A stretch of 64,000 bases of DNA, taken from positions 2,350,501 to 2,414,500 of the forward strand of contig NZ_CP103300.1 in the NCBI RefSeq assembly GCF_025562755.1, given 5' to 3'. Source of the stretch: Endozoicomonas euniceicola (GTDB lineage: Bacteria > Pseudomonadota > Gammaproteobacteria > Pseudomonadales > Endozoicomonadaceae). Positions 25,756 to 33,840 of the stretch are shown here, piece after piece. The notes under the pieces were generated by a model, which was not told where the DNA came from, did not search any database, and saw only the letters and a list, made by a program, of their open reading frames with translations. The translations under genes were made by a program, and so were the position numbers. Each line of letters starts with the position of its first letter. Positions within the stretch are counted from its first letter, which is position 1.

Positions 25756-27153
25756 ATGACTGACAATAGAGTGGTTTATCCTTATATTCCGAATACGGCA
25801 CCGGAGACCAAGGCTGCATTGATGAAGAAAGTCAATGTAACCGACGAAATGGAGTTGTTTAATTCCATTCCGGAGCACCTGCTGCAAAAGGAGATGAATC
25901 TCCCTGAGGCGATGCTGGATGAATACACCGTACGCAGGCACACGGAAGAGCTGCTGGCCGGTAACGCCAACCTGTCAACCCACAAGTACTTTCTGGGGGC
26001 AGGCTGTGCACCCCATTATGTACCCGCTGTTGTTGACGAGATCATTGGCCGTGGTGAACTGAGTACGGCCTATGCCGGTTTGATGGCGGATCAGGGCAAG
26101 TCCCAGATTCAGTTTGAATACCAGAGCATGATGGCTGAGCTGCTGGATATGGACTGTATTGCGATGCCTCAGTACGACGGTGGCGCTTCCGCAGGTCATG
26201 CCATCCGTATTGCCTGCCGTATTACCGGTCGTCGCAAAGTTCTGATGCCAAAGAGCATGAACCCCCAGAACAAGGAGATTGTTAACAACTACCTGGGTGG
26301 CATTGATCAGCAGTATGCCCAGATTGAATACATCGGGTACGACAGCGACACCGGCCTGCTGGACCTGGACGAGCTGAAGCAGAAGCTGGACGACCAGACC
26401 GCTGCCGTCTTTATTGAGAATCCTACCTTCCTCGGCATTGTTGAAACTCAGGCTGAAGAAATCGGGCAGCTGGCAAAAACCGCCGGAGCTGAGTTTATTG
26501 TTTATGCCGATCCTATCTCTCTGGGTGTTGTAGAAGCGCCGGGATCTTACGGCGCTACCATTGCCTGTGGTGACATTCACTCCCTGGGGCTGCATATGCT
26601 GGCCGGTTGCGGCGTGGCAGGCTATGTGATGGTCAAGGACAAAAAAGAGTATCTGTACGAACTGAAAGACCAGATGGTAGCGGCTTCCCCGACCTCTGTT
26701 GAAGGAGAGATCGGTTTTTCATGGGTGGCTGCGTTTGAGCGGACTTCCTACGCAGTGCGTGAAGAAGCTTCCGAATTTACCGGCACCAACGCTGCACTCT
26801 GGACCATGGCAGCAGGCGTCTATCTGGCGCTGATGGGGCCGCAGGGTATGGAAGACGTGGGCGAGAGCATCATGCAAAAGTCCCAGTATGCGGCGCGCAA
26901 ACTGGCAGAACTGCCTGGCGTAGAAATCAAACTGTCCGGTCCTTTCTTTAAAGAGTTTGTGGTTGATTTCAGTGGCACTGGCCGTTCTGTGTCTGAGATC
27001 AACAAGAGCCTGATGAATCAGAAGATCTTTGGTGGTTACGATCTTTCATCTACCTTCCCTGAGCTGGGGCAGAGCGCCCTGTACTGTGTGACTGAAATTC
27101 ACACTCAGAAGGATATTGATGAGCTGGTAGAAACAATCAAGGCCGCTATTTAA
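25756..27153 (+). CDS. gcvPA: Glycine dehydrogenase (decarboxylating) subunit 1-like (GcvPA)
   Basis: N-terminal half of a split glycine-cleavage P-protein, 465 aa. The start is MTDNRVVYPYIPNTAPETK at 25756 with GGGAG upstream. Family marks: FLGAGCAPHYVPAVVDEIIGRGELSTAY, QSMMAELLDMDCIAMPQYDGGASAGHA, CGDIHSLGLHMLAGCGVAGYV, and EGEIGFSWVAAFERTSYAVREEA. This subunit has the aminotransferase fold but no PLP lysine and pairs with GcvPB. Split P-proteins are usual in Firmicutes and Archaea; most gammaproteobacteria have one fused GcvP. No gcvT or gcvH is present in this operon. The role may be glycine cleavage or a related decarboxylation. Confidence 0.85.
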   Translation: MTDNRVVYPYIPNTAPETKAALMKKVNVTDEMELFNSIPEHLLQKEMNLPEAMLDEYTVRRHTEELLAGNANLSTHKYFLGAGCAPHYVPAVVDEIIGRGELSTAYAGLMADQGKSQIQFEYQSMMAELLDMDCIAMPQYDGGASAGHAIRIACRITGRRKVLMPKSMNPQNKEIVNNYLGGIDQQYAQIEYIGYDSDTGLLDLDELKQKLDDQTAAVFIENPTFLGIVETQAEEIGQLAKTAGAEFIVYADPISLGVVEAPGSYGATIACGDIHSLGLHMLAGCGVAGYVMVKDKKEYLYELKDQMVAASPTSVEGEIGFSWVAAFERTSYAVREEASEFTGTNAALWTMAAGVYLALMGPQGMEDVGESIMQKSQYAARKLAELPGVEIKLSGPFFKEFVVDFSGTGRSVSEINKSLMNQKIFGGYDLSSTFPELGQSALYCVTEIHTQKDIDELVETIKAAI

Positions 27154-27180
27154 GATTTTTAAGATTTGGGGAAAGAAGTC

Positions 27181-28737
27181 ATGGAAAAAGTACAATTACG
27201 AGAGTTTCATCAGGCTCGCTGGAATGAGCCGGTTATCATGGAAATGGGAACGCCCGGAGAGCGAGGCATTCTGGTTCCACAGGCTGAGGCCGCGGTCAAG
27301 TCTGAAGTAGGCGACGGCGTATCAGTACTGGGCAAGGTCAGAAGAAAGAGCAGGCCCGCTCTGCCAGAAGTCAACCAGGCACTGGTAAATCGTCATTACA
27401 TCCGCCTGTCCCAGGAAAACATGGGCGCTGATAACACGCTGGGTATTTCCCAGGGCACCTGTACCCTGAAGTACAGCCCGAAGGTTCAGGAGCACGTGGT
27501 CAGCCGTCACCCGGGTCTGGCGGGTGTGCATCCGCTTCAGTCTGAAGAGTCCATGCAGGGCATTCTGAAGATCTACTACGAAACTGAGCAGATTATGAAG
27601 GAAATTGGTGGTATGGATCGCGTCTCCTTCCTGCCAGCTTCCGGTGGTCATGCGATTTACTCCAATGCGCAGATCATCAGCGCCTACCACAAGGCCAATG
27701 GCAACAGCCATAAAAATGAGATCATCACCACCCTGCACTCCCACCCTGTTGACGCCGCGGCCACATCCATCCTGGGCTACCGGGTTATCACCCTGATGCC
27801 GGACGAAAAGACCGGCCTGCCCAGCCTGGAAGAGTTCAAGGCGGCCCTGAGTGATAAGACAGCGGGTATCTTTATCACCAATCCGGAAGATACCGGTATC
27901 TACAACGACCAGATCGACGAGTTCACTAAGGCTGCCCATGATGTGGGTGCCCTGTGTGCTTATGACCAGGCCAATGCCAACGCCCTGCTGGGTATTGCAC
28001 GGGCCCGGGAAGCCGGGTTTGACCTGATGCACTTCAACCTGCACAAGACCTTCTCCTCGCCTCACGGTGGCGGTGGCCCTGGCTGTGGCGCACTGGGTTG
28101 CATTGAGGAACTGGCACCTTACCTGCCCAAGCCTACGGTTGAATTTGATGGCAGCAAGTATCGAGTGGACTACGACCGTGAACAGAGCATCGGTCATATC
28201 AAGGCATTCCTGGGTAACTTCCCTGTTGTGGTCAGGGCGTATATGTGGTGTCGCACCCTGGGCGCGGAAGGTCTGAAACAGGCGGCGGTGATCTCTGTGC
28301 TGAACAACCAGTACATGACCGATGAGATTCTGGAAAAAGTGCCGGGCGTTTCTCTCCATTATTCACCAGAAGTGCGTCGTATGGAGCAGACCCGTCTGTC
28401 ATTCGACAAGCTGTTTGAGAAAACCGGTGGCCTGGGTATCGATGCGGTTAATGCCCGGCTGGTGGACTATGGCATCTCTGAGCTGTGGCAGTCCCACCAC
28501 CCTTACACTGTTCCTGAGCCCTTCACGCCTGAGCCTTGTGATTCCTACAACAAGGAAGACATTGACTACTACGTGGAAGCGCTGAAAACCGTAGCGAACG
28601 AGTGTCTTGAAAATCCGGAAATGGTCGCGCAGGCACCTTATAAAGCCAGCCGCCATGTACCGAATCACGTGATGGGTGAGTCATTTGAAGTAGTGGCCAG
28701 CACCTGGCGTCAGTACGTACGTCGCTTTAAAAAGTAA
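27181..28737 (+). CDS. gcvPB: Glycine dehydrogenase (decarboxylating) subunit 2-like (GcvPB)
   Basis: PLP-bearing half of the split P-protein, 518 aa. The start at 27181 (MEKVQLREFHQARWNEP) is preferred over an upstream TTG. The cofactor lysine is in FNLHKTFSSPHGGGGPGCGALG. Other marks are LGISQGTCTLKYSPKVQE, GMDRVSFLPASGGHAIYSNAQ and DQANANALLGIARAREAGFD. It lies 27 bp after gcvPA, so the two are clearly co-transcribed. The hairpin at 28758-28784 follows before the next gene, which may lower downstream expression. The enzyme would decarboxylate glycine and load aminomethyl onto an H-protein encoded elsewhere. Confidence 0.87.
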   Translation: MEKVQLREFHQARWNEPVIMEMGTPGERGILVPQAEAAVKSEVGDGVSVLGKVRRKSRPALPEVNQALVNRHYIRLSQENMGADNTLGISQGTCTLKYSPKVQEHVVSRHPGLAGVHPLQSEESMQGILKIYYETEQIMKEIGGMDRVSFLPASGGHAIYSNAQIISAYHKANGNSHKNEIITTLHSHPVDAAATSILGYRVITLMPDEKTGLPSLEEFKAALSDKTAGIFITNPEDTGIYNDQIDEFTKAAHDVGALCAYDQANANALLGIARAREAGFDLMHFNLHKTFSSPHGGGGPGCGALGCIEELAPYLPKPTVEFDGSKYRVDYDREQSIGHIKAFLGNFPVVVRAYMWCRTLGAEGLKQAAVISVLNNQYMTDEILEKVPGVSLHYSPEVRRMEQTRLSFDKLFEKTGGLGIDAVNARLVDYGISELWQSHHPYTVPEPFTPEPCDSYNKEDIDYYVEALKTVANECLENPEMVAQAPYKASRHVPNHVMGESFEVVASTWRQYVRRFKK

Positions 28738-28757
28738 TTATTGTCGTACGACAGCCA

Positions 28758-28788
28758 ACCAGAATGGTTTTTAACCATTCTGGTCGGC
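28758..28788 (+). terminator. Hairpin between gcvPB and the NAD kinase-like gene
   Basis: Perfect 12-bp stem ACCAGAATGGTT/AACCATTCTGGT with a 3-nt loop, extended by GCC/GGC with a mismatch and followed by TTTTCTC. It is a good intrinsic terminator in form, but it lies inside an apparent operon, so partial termination or mRNA end protection is likely. Confidence 0.7.
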
Positions 28789-28823
28789 TTTTCTCAAAAT
28801 CCTGATCATGCGTAATGTAGTCC

Positions 28824-29936
28824 ATGAAAAAAGTCGGTGTGATTATAAATCCCGTAGCGGGACTGGGGGGAAGAGTTGGCCTGAAGGGCAGTGACGGAGC
28901 AGAGATTCAGCATCAGGCTCTTGAACTGGGGGGGCGCTCAGAGTCTTTTGAGCGAACGTTACAGGCACTCAGGAAGCTCTCGCAGATCAGTGACTCACTG
29001 GAACTTTTTACTTATCCCGGAGAGATGGGAGAGGCCGCTGTTCGGGAGGCAGGGCTGAACCCTGTTGTGCTGGGTGCTATCCAGACAGGTTATACGACAC
29101 CGGAAGATACTGTTCGCGCCGCGGAAGATATGGCTGCACGTCAGGTAGACCTGATTCTGTTTGCCGGAGGTGATGGTACTGCCCGGAATATTTACAGTGC
29201 TATTGGGCAGAGTATTCCGGTACTGGGAATACCGGCCGGGGTCAAGATGCATTCGGGGGTTTATGCCGTTAACCCGGAAGCGGCAGGTCAGGCCATTGTT
29301 CAGTTCCTCACTAACACTTTGTCGGAAACCCGTGAGACCGAAGTCATGGATCTTGATGAGGAGGCTTACCGGCAGGGGCGTGTCAGCGCCAGGCTATACG
29401 GCTATATGCAGGTACCCGCCAATCGTAAGTGCATCCAGAATGTCAAAGTCAGAAGTCAGTCAGAATCCGCCACATTAATGGGTATCAGCCAGGATGTGGT
29501 GAATAACATGGAGCCAAACCGGATTTATATTATCGGGCCCGGCACCACCACCCGCAGCATTATGGAACGACTGGGGCTCGATAATACCTTGATCGGTGTC
29601 GATGTGGTTCGCAATGGTGAGCTGGTGGCCAGCGATGCCAGCGAACGTCGCTTATGGGAACTGATTAAAGATCAACCAGCGACAGTCATTGTGACAGCAA
29701 TAGGAGGACAGGGGCATATTTTTGGCCGGGGCAATCAACAACTTAGCCCACGGATTTTGAAACAGTTAGGACGAGAGAATATTCAGATTGTTGCCACCAA
29801 GGACAAACTACTGGCGATTCCCGGGAAAACACTGCTGGTGGATACCGGCGACAGCCAGCTGAATCAGTCCCTGAGTGGTTTTACCAAAGTAGTGACCGGG
29901 TTTATGGAATCTACAATGTGCCGGGTCAGTGCTTAA
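28824..29936 (+). CDS. ATP-NAD kinase-family protein (AcoX-like)
   Basis: 370-aa cytosolic protein. The N-terminus GVIINPVAGLGGRVGLKGSDG and the block DLILFAGGDGTARNI carry the GGDGT motif of NAD/diacylglycerol/sphingosine kinases. GIPAGVKMHSGVYAVNPEAAG is the substrate-proximal motif. GPGTTTRSIMERLGLDNTLIGVDVV and AIGGQGHIFGRGNQQLSP belong to the AcoX-type C-terminal domain. AcoX proteins are found in acetoin operons without a proven reaction. Its position between gcvPB and an SDR suggests supply or modification of nicotinamide cofactor for that pathway; this is inference. Confidence 0.8.
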   Translation: MKKVGVIINPVAGLGGRVGLKGSDGAEIQHQALELGGRSESFERTLQALRKLSQISDSLELFTYPGEMGEAAVREAGLNPVVLGAIQTGYTTPEDTVRAAEDMAARQVDLILFAGGDGTARNIYSAIGQSIPVLGIPAGVKMHSGVYAVNPEAAGQAIVQFLTNTLSETRETEVMDLDEEAYRQGRVSARLYGYMQVPANRKCIQNVKVRSQSESATLMGISQDVVNNMEPNRIYIIGPGTTTRSIMERLGLDNTLIGVDVVRNGELVASDASERRLWELIKDQPATVIVTAIGGQGHIFGRGNQQLSPRILKQLGRENIQIVATKDKLLAIPGKTLLVDTGDSQLNQSLSGFTKVVTGFMESTMCRVSA

Positions 29937-29971
29937 ACCAATTTAAAAAAGTATAAGGCAGGGTGAAAGTA

Positions 29972-30742
29972 ATGTTTTCGTTAAAAGACAAAGTGGCTGT
30001 GATTACCGGTGGCGGCTCTGGTGTCGGTCTGGCAACGGTGAAACGGTTTTGTGAGGCCGGAGCGAAAGTTATCATCGCAGACATCACTGACCAGCAGGCG
30101 CTGGCTGACGAACTGGGTTGCCGTTATGTTCATGTGGATGTTTCCAGTGAGGAGAGTGTCAAGCGTCTGTTTGAGGCAACCGAAGAGATTTATGGCAAGG
30201 TTGATGCCCTGATCAATAACGCTGGCATTATTGTCCCCGGTGAAATGCTGGAAGATGCTCAGATGGATGAGTACCTGAAAGTATTCAACGTCAATTTTGG
30301 TGGTGTTCTGTACGGTCTGAAGTACGGGCCTGCCCATATGAACGACGGTGGTTCTATTATCAATACGGCTTCCCTGGCCGGTAAAATTGGTTTCCCCGGA
30401 TACGGTGCCTACTGCTCAGTAAAAGGCAGTGTTATTCAGGTAACCCGTGTCGCTGCCCTGGAACTGGCGGAACGAAACATCCGGGTGAACTGCGTCTGCC
30501 CATCCACCATTGATACGCCGATGGCTCATGCGGAAGGCAACGAGCTTGAATTAATGCTCAAGGATTACGTCTGGCCACTGGGCAGAATGTGCGAGCCTGA
30601 AGAGATAGCGGCCATGTATCACTTTATGGCGGCAGACGACTGCACCTATCTTACCGGCACAGCTATTGACATGGATGGCGGCTATAAAGCCGGTACGGGT
30701 ATGAAGGCTATCGGTAAATTGACGGAGGGTGTGGAGCTTTAA
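29972..30742 (+). CDS. Short-chain dehydrogenase/reductase (SDR)
   Basis: NAD(P)-dependent oxidoreductase of 256 aa. Rossmann motif is TGGGSGVGLA; the Asp after beta-2 (VIIADITD) favours NAD(H). Then NNAG, Ser in INTASLAGKIG, and the catalytic YxxxK in YGAYCSVKGS. The C-terminal GTAIDMDGGYKAG is typical of classical SDRs. The ATG at 29972 (MFSLKDKVAVITGG) is preferred; a GTG at 29963 would add three residues. It is 35 bp downstream of the AcoX-like gene and closes the putative sigma-54 operon. The substrate is unknown. Confidence 0.88.
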   Translation: MFSLKDKVAVITGGGSGVGLATVKRFCEAGAKVIIADITDQQALADELGCRYVHVDVSSEESVKRLFEATEEIYGKVDALINNAGIIVPGEMLEDAQMDEYLKVFNVNFGGVLYGLKYGPAHMNDGGSIINTASLAGKIGFPGYGAYCSVKGSVIQVTRVAALELAERNIRVNCVCPSTIDTPMAHAEGNELELMLKDYVWPLGRMCEPEEIAAMYHFMAADDCTYLTGTAIDMDGGYKAGTGMKAIGKLTEGVEL

Positions 30743-30804
30743 GTTTACTGTCTTTGGGGGACTTCAGTCAGGATCGCTTTCCGCTTTACGAACAGCCAAC
30801 AGCT

Positions 30805-30832
30805 AAAAGCCAAAAGCCAAAAGCCAAAAGCC
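30805..30832. repeat. Four tandem copies of AAAAGCC
   Basis: Exact 7-bp unit repeated four times in the gap between the SDR gene and the beta-barrel gene, with decayed relatives (AACAGCC, AACAGCT) just upstream. It may vary in copy number. It lies 63 bp before the next start codon. Confidence 0.85.
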
Positions 30833-30894
30833 CGGTGTGTTTCTGATTGCTCCCCCCCTTATGAACGCATAAAAAAAATAAACTGGCTTAAAAA

Positions 30895-31644
30895 ATGACA
30901 ACCAGAATAAAAACAAACTTAACGGGGATTCCGTTAATACTGCTTTCATCAGCTATGGCTGCACCTTCTGTCCATGGGGAAGAATCCATCGACCCTTCCG
31001 ATATTACTAACACCTACACCTACCTGTGGAGTGAGGTGGGTAACCGAGACTACAAATTCAGCGTTGGGCTGGCTTCTGACATCGCCTCCAAATACAACAT
31101 TCTGGGACTGGTAGAGCATACCCGGACCTGGGATCAGGGGGATGCTGAGGTCAATAATACGTCACGGGTACGCTTTTATGGTGTCCGCAATCTGGAGGGT
31201 GACCTGTTACGGGGGATTGGCACCTCGGTGGATTACATCAAGGGCCATGACAGCAAGATGGACATTACCGCGCTAGGCGTGATTGGTAAGCTTAACTCAT
31301 TCTCCGAGAACTTGTCCCTTGCACCGAATGTTGGCTATGTCAGCGTTGAGCACAAGATGGGGGGCGTTAAGAAGGAGAAAAGCGAAGGCTACCAGGCTTA
31401 TGTTCTGGCGTCTGTTGTGCTGGGTGAAGATGGTCGGTATCTCAGTTTTCAACCTGAGTATATTGACACCAAAAATATTGATGCCGACAAGCTTGAGGTG
31501 ATCTACAACCAGCCTGTCGATTCAGCCCAGAAATGGTGGATAAACGTCACTGGTTTTTATCAGAAGACAAAGATTGATTATGCCGGGTTTAAAAAATCTG
31601 ATACCGAAGAGCATATCAAGCTGGGGGTGACTTACTATTTATAG
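30895..31644 (+). CDS. Putative outer-membrane beta-barrel protein (249 aa)
   Basis: Predicted signal peptide (IPLILLSSAMAAPSVHGEE). The mature part has alternating hydrophobic strands typical of small barrels (YTYLWSEVGNRDYKFSVGLASD, SRVRFYGVRNLEGDLLRGIG, APNVGYVSVEHKM, YQAYVLASVVLGEDGRYLSFQPEY). It ends in KLGVTYYL, close to the BAM signal form. No named family was recognised. It follows the gcvPA-SDR genes on the same strand after 152 bp, with a weak ribosome site. A role in uptake for the neighbouring pathway is possible but unproven. Confidence 0.65.
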   Translation: MTTRIKTNLTGIPLILLSSAMAAPSVHGEESIDPSDITNTYTYLWSEVGNRDYKFSVGLASDIASKYNILGLVEHTRTWDQGDAEVNNTSRVRFYGVRNLEGDLLRGIGTSVDYIKGHDSKMDITALGVIGKLNSFSENLSLAPNVGYVSVEHKMGGVKKEKSEGYQAYVLASVVLGEDGRYLSFQPEYIDTKNIDADKLEVIYNQPVDSAQKWWINVTGFYQKTKIDYAGFKKSDTEEHIKLGVTYYL

Positions 31645-31704
31645 ACTGTAGTCATTGTACAGTGTGATTCTATTGAATACTTGTACTCTTTAGCCATTCA
31701 AAAG

Positions 31705-31728
31705 GCAGGGGATGGTCTAAGCCCCTGC
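31705..31728. terminator. Hairpin between the convergent barrel and activator genes
   Basis: Stem GCAGGGG/CCCCTGC, extended by AAG/CTT-like flanks, with a 10-nt loop. It lies 61 bp past the barrel gene and 12 bp past the end of the convergent minus-strand activator gene, so it could serve both. T-tracts are short. Confidence 0.5.
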
Positions 31729-31739
31729 TTCGAGAGAGG

Positions 31740-33560
31740 TCATGAAAGTAGATTGTAGGCTCTCATTTTCCGGTAAAGCGTGCTTCTCGACACTTCCATC
31801 GCTTTAGCGGTTCGGCTGACATTACCATTGTGCTTATTTAATACGGTTTGTATGACCACTTTTTCAGTGTTGCAAGTGTTTGCCTGACGGTTTTTCCTGA
31901 TATCGCTGAGCGTTGATTTTGTGGATTTAGCCTGTGGGGCGTTGTTATATGGGGTGTTATCGAGATGGTTATTCAGGTGGCTTTCCAGGTGGCTATCCAG
32001 GTTAAAGTGCTTCCTGATATTGTCCGGTAAATGGTTCACCGTGATGCTTTCATCGCTGGCGATATAGTAAAGTCGTTCAACGGTATTTTGCAGTTCCCGG
32101 ACGTTACCGGGCCAGGGGTAGTCGCACAGGCAGTCGATAACCTCCGGGGAGCAGGGTTTGACCGGCAGGCCGACCGTGGTGGTGATTTTCTCCATAAAGT
32201 GATCAAAGAGCAGTGCGACATCGCTACCTCTTTCCCTTAGGGGGGGAATATCAATGGACATAACATTCAGCCGGTAATACAGATCCTGCCTGAAGTTTTT
32301 ATTATGGATTTCGGTGAGCAGGTCTTTATGGGTAGCGCATATTACCCTGACATCCACCGGGATCGATTTATTATCACCAATACGCATGATTTGGCTTTCC
32401 TGAATAACCCGCAGTAAGGCAACCTGCTGTTCTAACGGCATGTCGCCTATTTCATCCAAAAACAGCGTGCCTCCTGAAGCCTGTTCAAACTTACCGGTTT
32501 GTCCGCCTTTTTTGGCACCGGTGAATGCCCCTTCGACATAGCCAAACAATTCACTACCGATCAAATCTTTGGGAATGGCACCGCAATTAATCGCAACAAA
32601 TGGTCCATTTTTCCGGTTGCTAACGTTATGAATGGATTGCGCAAACAGTTCTTTACCCGTGCCGCTTTCACCGGTAATTAGAATATTGCTGTTGTTGTTT
32701 GCAAATAATCTGGCGTATTTAATCGCCTGCTGCATTTTTTTATTATTGGTAATGATGGTGTCGAAGGTGTATTGGGTTGTAGCCTTTGTTGAGTGGTTAG
32801 CAACAGAGTTTATAGTTGTCAGTGGTTGCAGGATGATGAGGGCTTTTTTTGGGGCATCAGAAGTCTGTTCCAGCAGCGTGCCGCTCAGTAAATATCGGGC
32901 ATTTGACTTTTTTCGGGGCAGAGTAATCTCAATATTTTTACACTCAATACCGGTCTGAAGCAGTTGTTGCACCGGCCCGGAACTGGAAAACAAAGTGTTG
33001 TTCAATGCTTTTTCCAATTTTTGCACTGACAGGCTTAACTGTTTTTCCAGCATGTTGTTCAGGGCTTCGATATTACCTGACTCATCGATGGTAAAAACGG
33101 TCTCATTAATACGAGTCAGAATATTCTCGATACTGGATTTTTCCCGGGTGATGTCACGGCCAACAGCCTGAAATTCTGAAGGTTTTCCATAATCATCCAG
33201 TATCAGGTGGCCTGTCCACTCAATCCATGCCGTCTTCCCCAGGCTATTGATAAACCTCAGAGTTATACTTTTTTTGCTGTGGCTGTCCGGGCTGTTTAAA
33301 ACATGGCTATGAATATAATGAATGAGTTTGTCCCGGTCCTCCGGGTGAACAAACGCCATCTCATTTTTGCCCAGAAGTTCACTGGGTGATTTTCCTGTAA
33401 AGTCACAATAGGCTTTGTTGGCGTACAGCAACTTCATATCAAGCGTTTGTCGCGTGACCAGTTCGGACATGTCGTCTATATCGACAGGTAAAAAATCAAC
33501 AGGTAAAAGCTGGTTTTTTGATGCATCCGGGCAATTTTTATGACTGTCCAGTGAGTTCAT
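31740..33560 (-). CDS. PAS-containing sigma-54-dependent transcriptional activator
   Basis: Enhancer-binding protein of 606 aa. Residues about 25-145 are a PAS domain (LLYANKAYCDFTGKSPSELLGKNEMAFVHPEDR) with PAC-like end. A second sensor region is at about 148-250. The AAA+ domain at about 265-500 has Walker A GESGTGKE, the sigma-54 contact loop GAFTGA, Walker B GGTLFLDEIGD and the R-finger region FRQDLYYRLNVMSIDIPPLRER. A Fis-type HTH ends the protein (NVSRTAKAMEVSRSTLYRKMRAYNLL). There is no receiver domain, so it senses a small ligand or redox state. The only clear -24/-12 promoter seen, before gcvPA, is its likely target. Confidence 0.92.
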   Translation of the reverse strand: MNSLDSHKNCPDASKNQLLPVDFLPVDIDDMSELVTRQTLDMKLLYANKAYCDFTGKSPSELLGKNEMAFVHPEDRDKLIHYIHSHVLNSPDSHSKKSITLRFINSLGKTAWIEWTGHLILDDYGKPSEFQAVGRDITREKSSIENILTRINETVFTIDESGNIEALNNMLEKQLSLSVQKLEKALNNTLFSSSGPVQQLLQTGIECKNIEITLPRKKSNARYLLSGTLLEQTSDAPKKALIILQPLTTINSVANHSTKATTQYTFDTIITNNKKMQQAIKYARLFANNNSNILITGESGTGKELFAQSIHNVSNRKNGPFVAINCGAIPKDLIGSELFGYVEGAFTGAKKGGQTGKFEQASGGTLFLDEIGDMPLEQQVALLRVIQESQIMRIGDNKSIPVDVRVICATHKDLLTEIHNKNFRQDLYYRLNVMSIDIPPLRERGSDVALLFDHFMEKITTTVGLPVKPCSPEVIDCLCDYPWPGNVRELQNTVERLYYIASDESITVNHLPDNIRKHFNLDSHLESHLNNHLDNTPYNNAPQAKSTKSTLSDIRKNRQANTCNTEKVVIQTVLNKHNGNVSRTAKAMEVSRSTLYRKMRAYNLLS

Positions 33561-33678
33561 CTGGATGATCTCCCCCCCACTTAATATCCTATGTCGTTAT
33601 AACCTGCGATTATACATGAGCTGCTGTTCAATAATTTGATCTGAGCTAATGAGCCTGCATCATCCACCTTCAGGAATA

Positions 33679-33712
33679 GCCCTGAAATAACTTCTCAATT
33701 TCATTTCAGGGC
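33679..33712. repeat. Inverted repeat in the gap before the giant gene
   Basis: Perfect 10-bp arms GCCCTGAAAT/ATTTCAGGGC with a 14-nt loop, then GCTCTTTC. It sits in the 280-bp divergent gap 33561-33840. It may be a terminator remnant or an operator. The only other mark in the gap is the AAAAAGGAG ribosome site just before 33841. Confidence 0.5.
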
Positions 33713-33840
33713 GCTCTTTCACGCTGAGGCACTGGTTATGAAGGTGGGTAGAGTTGGCTGGACATTCCTCCTCTACTGAAACTTATTTATTACTTTCAGG
33801 TCAGAATAATAATTACCAGTTTAAAAAGGAGTAGGGACTG

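Noticed and set aside
27322..28359. Minus-strand ORF (345 codons) opposite gcvPB
   Set aside because: Shadow frame; gcvPB on the plus strand carries all family motifs.
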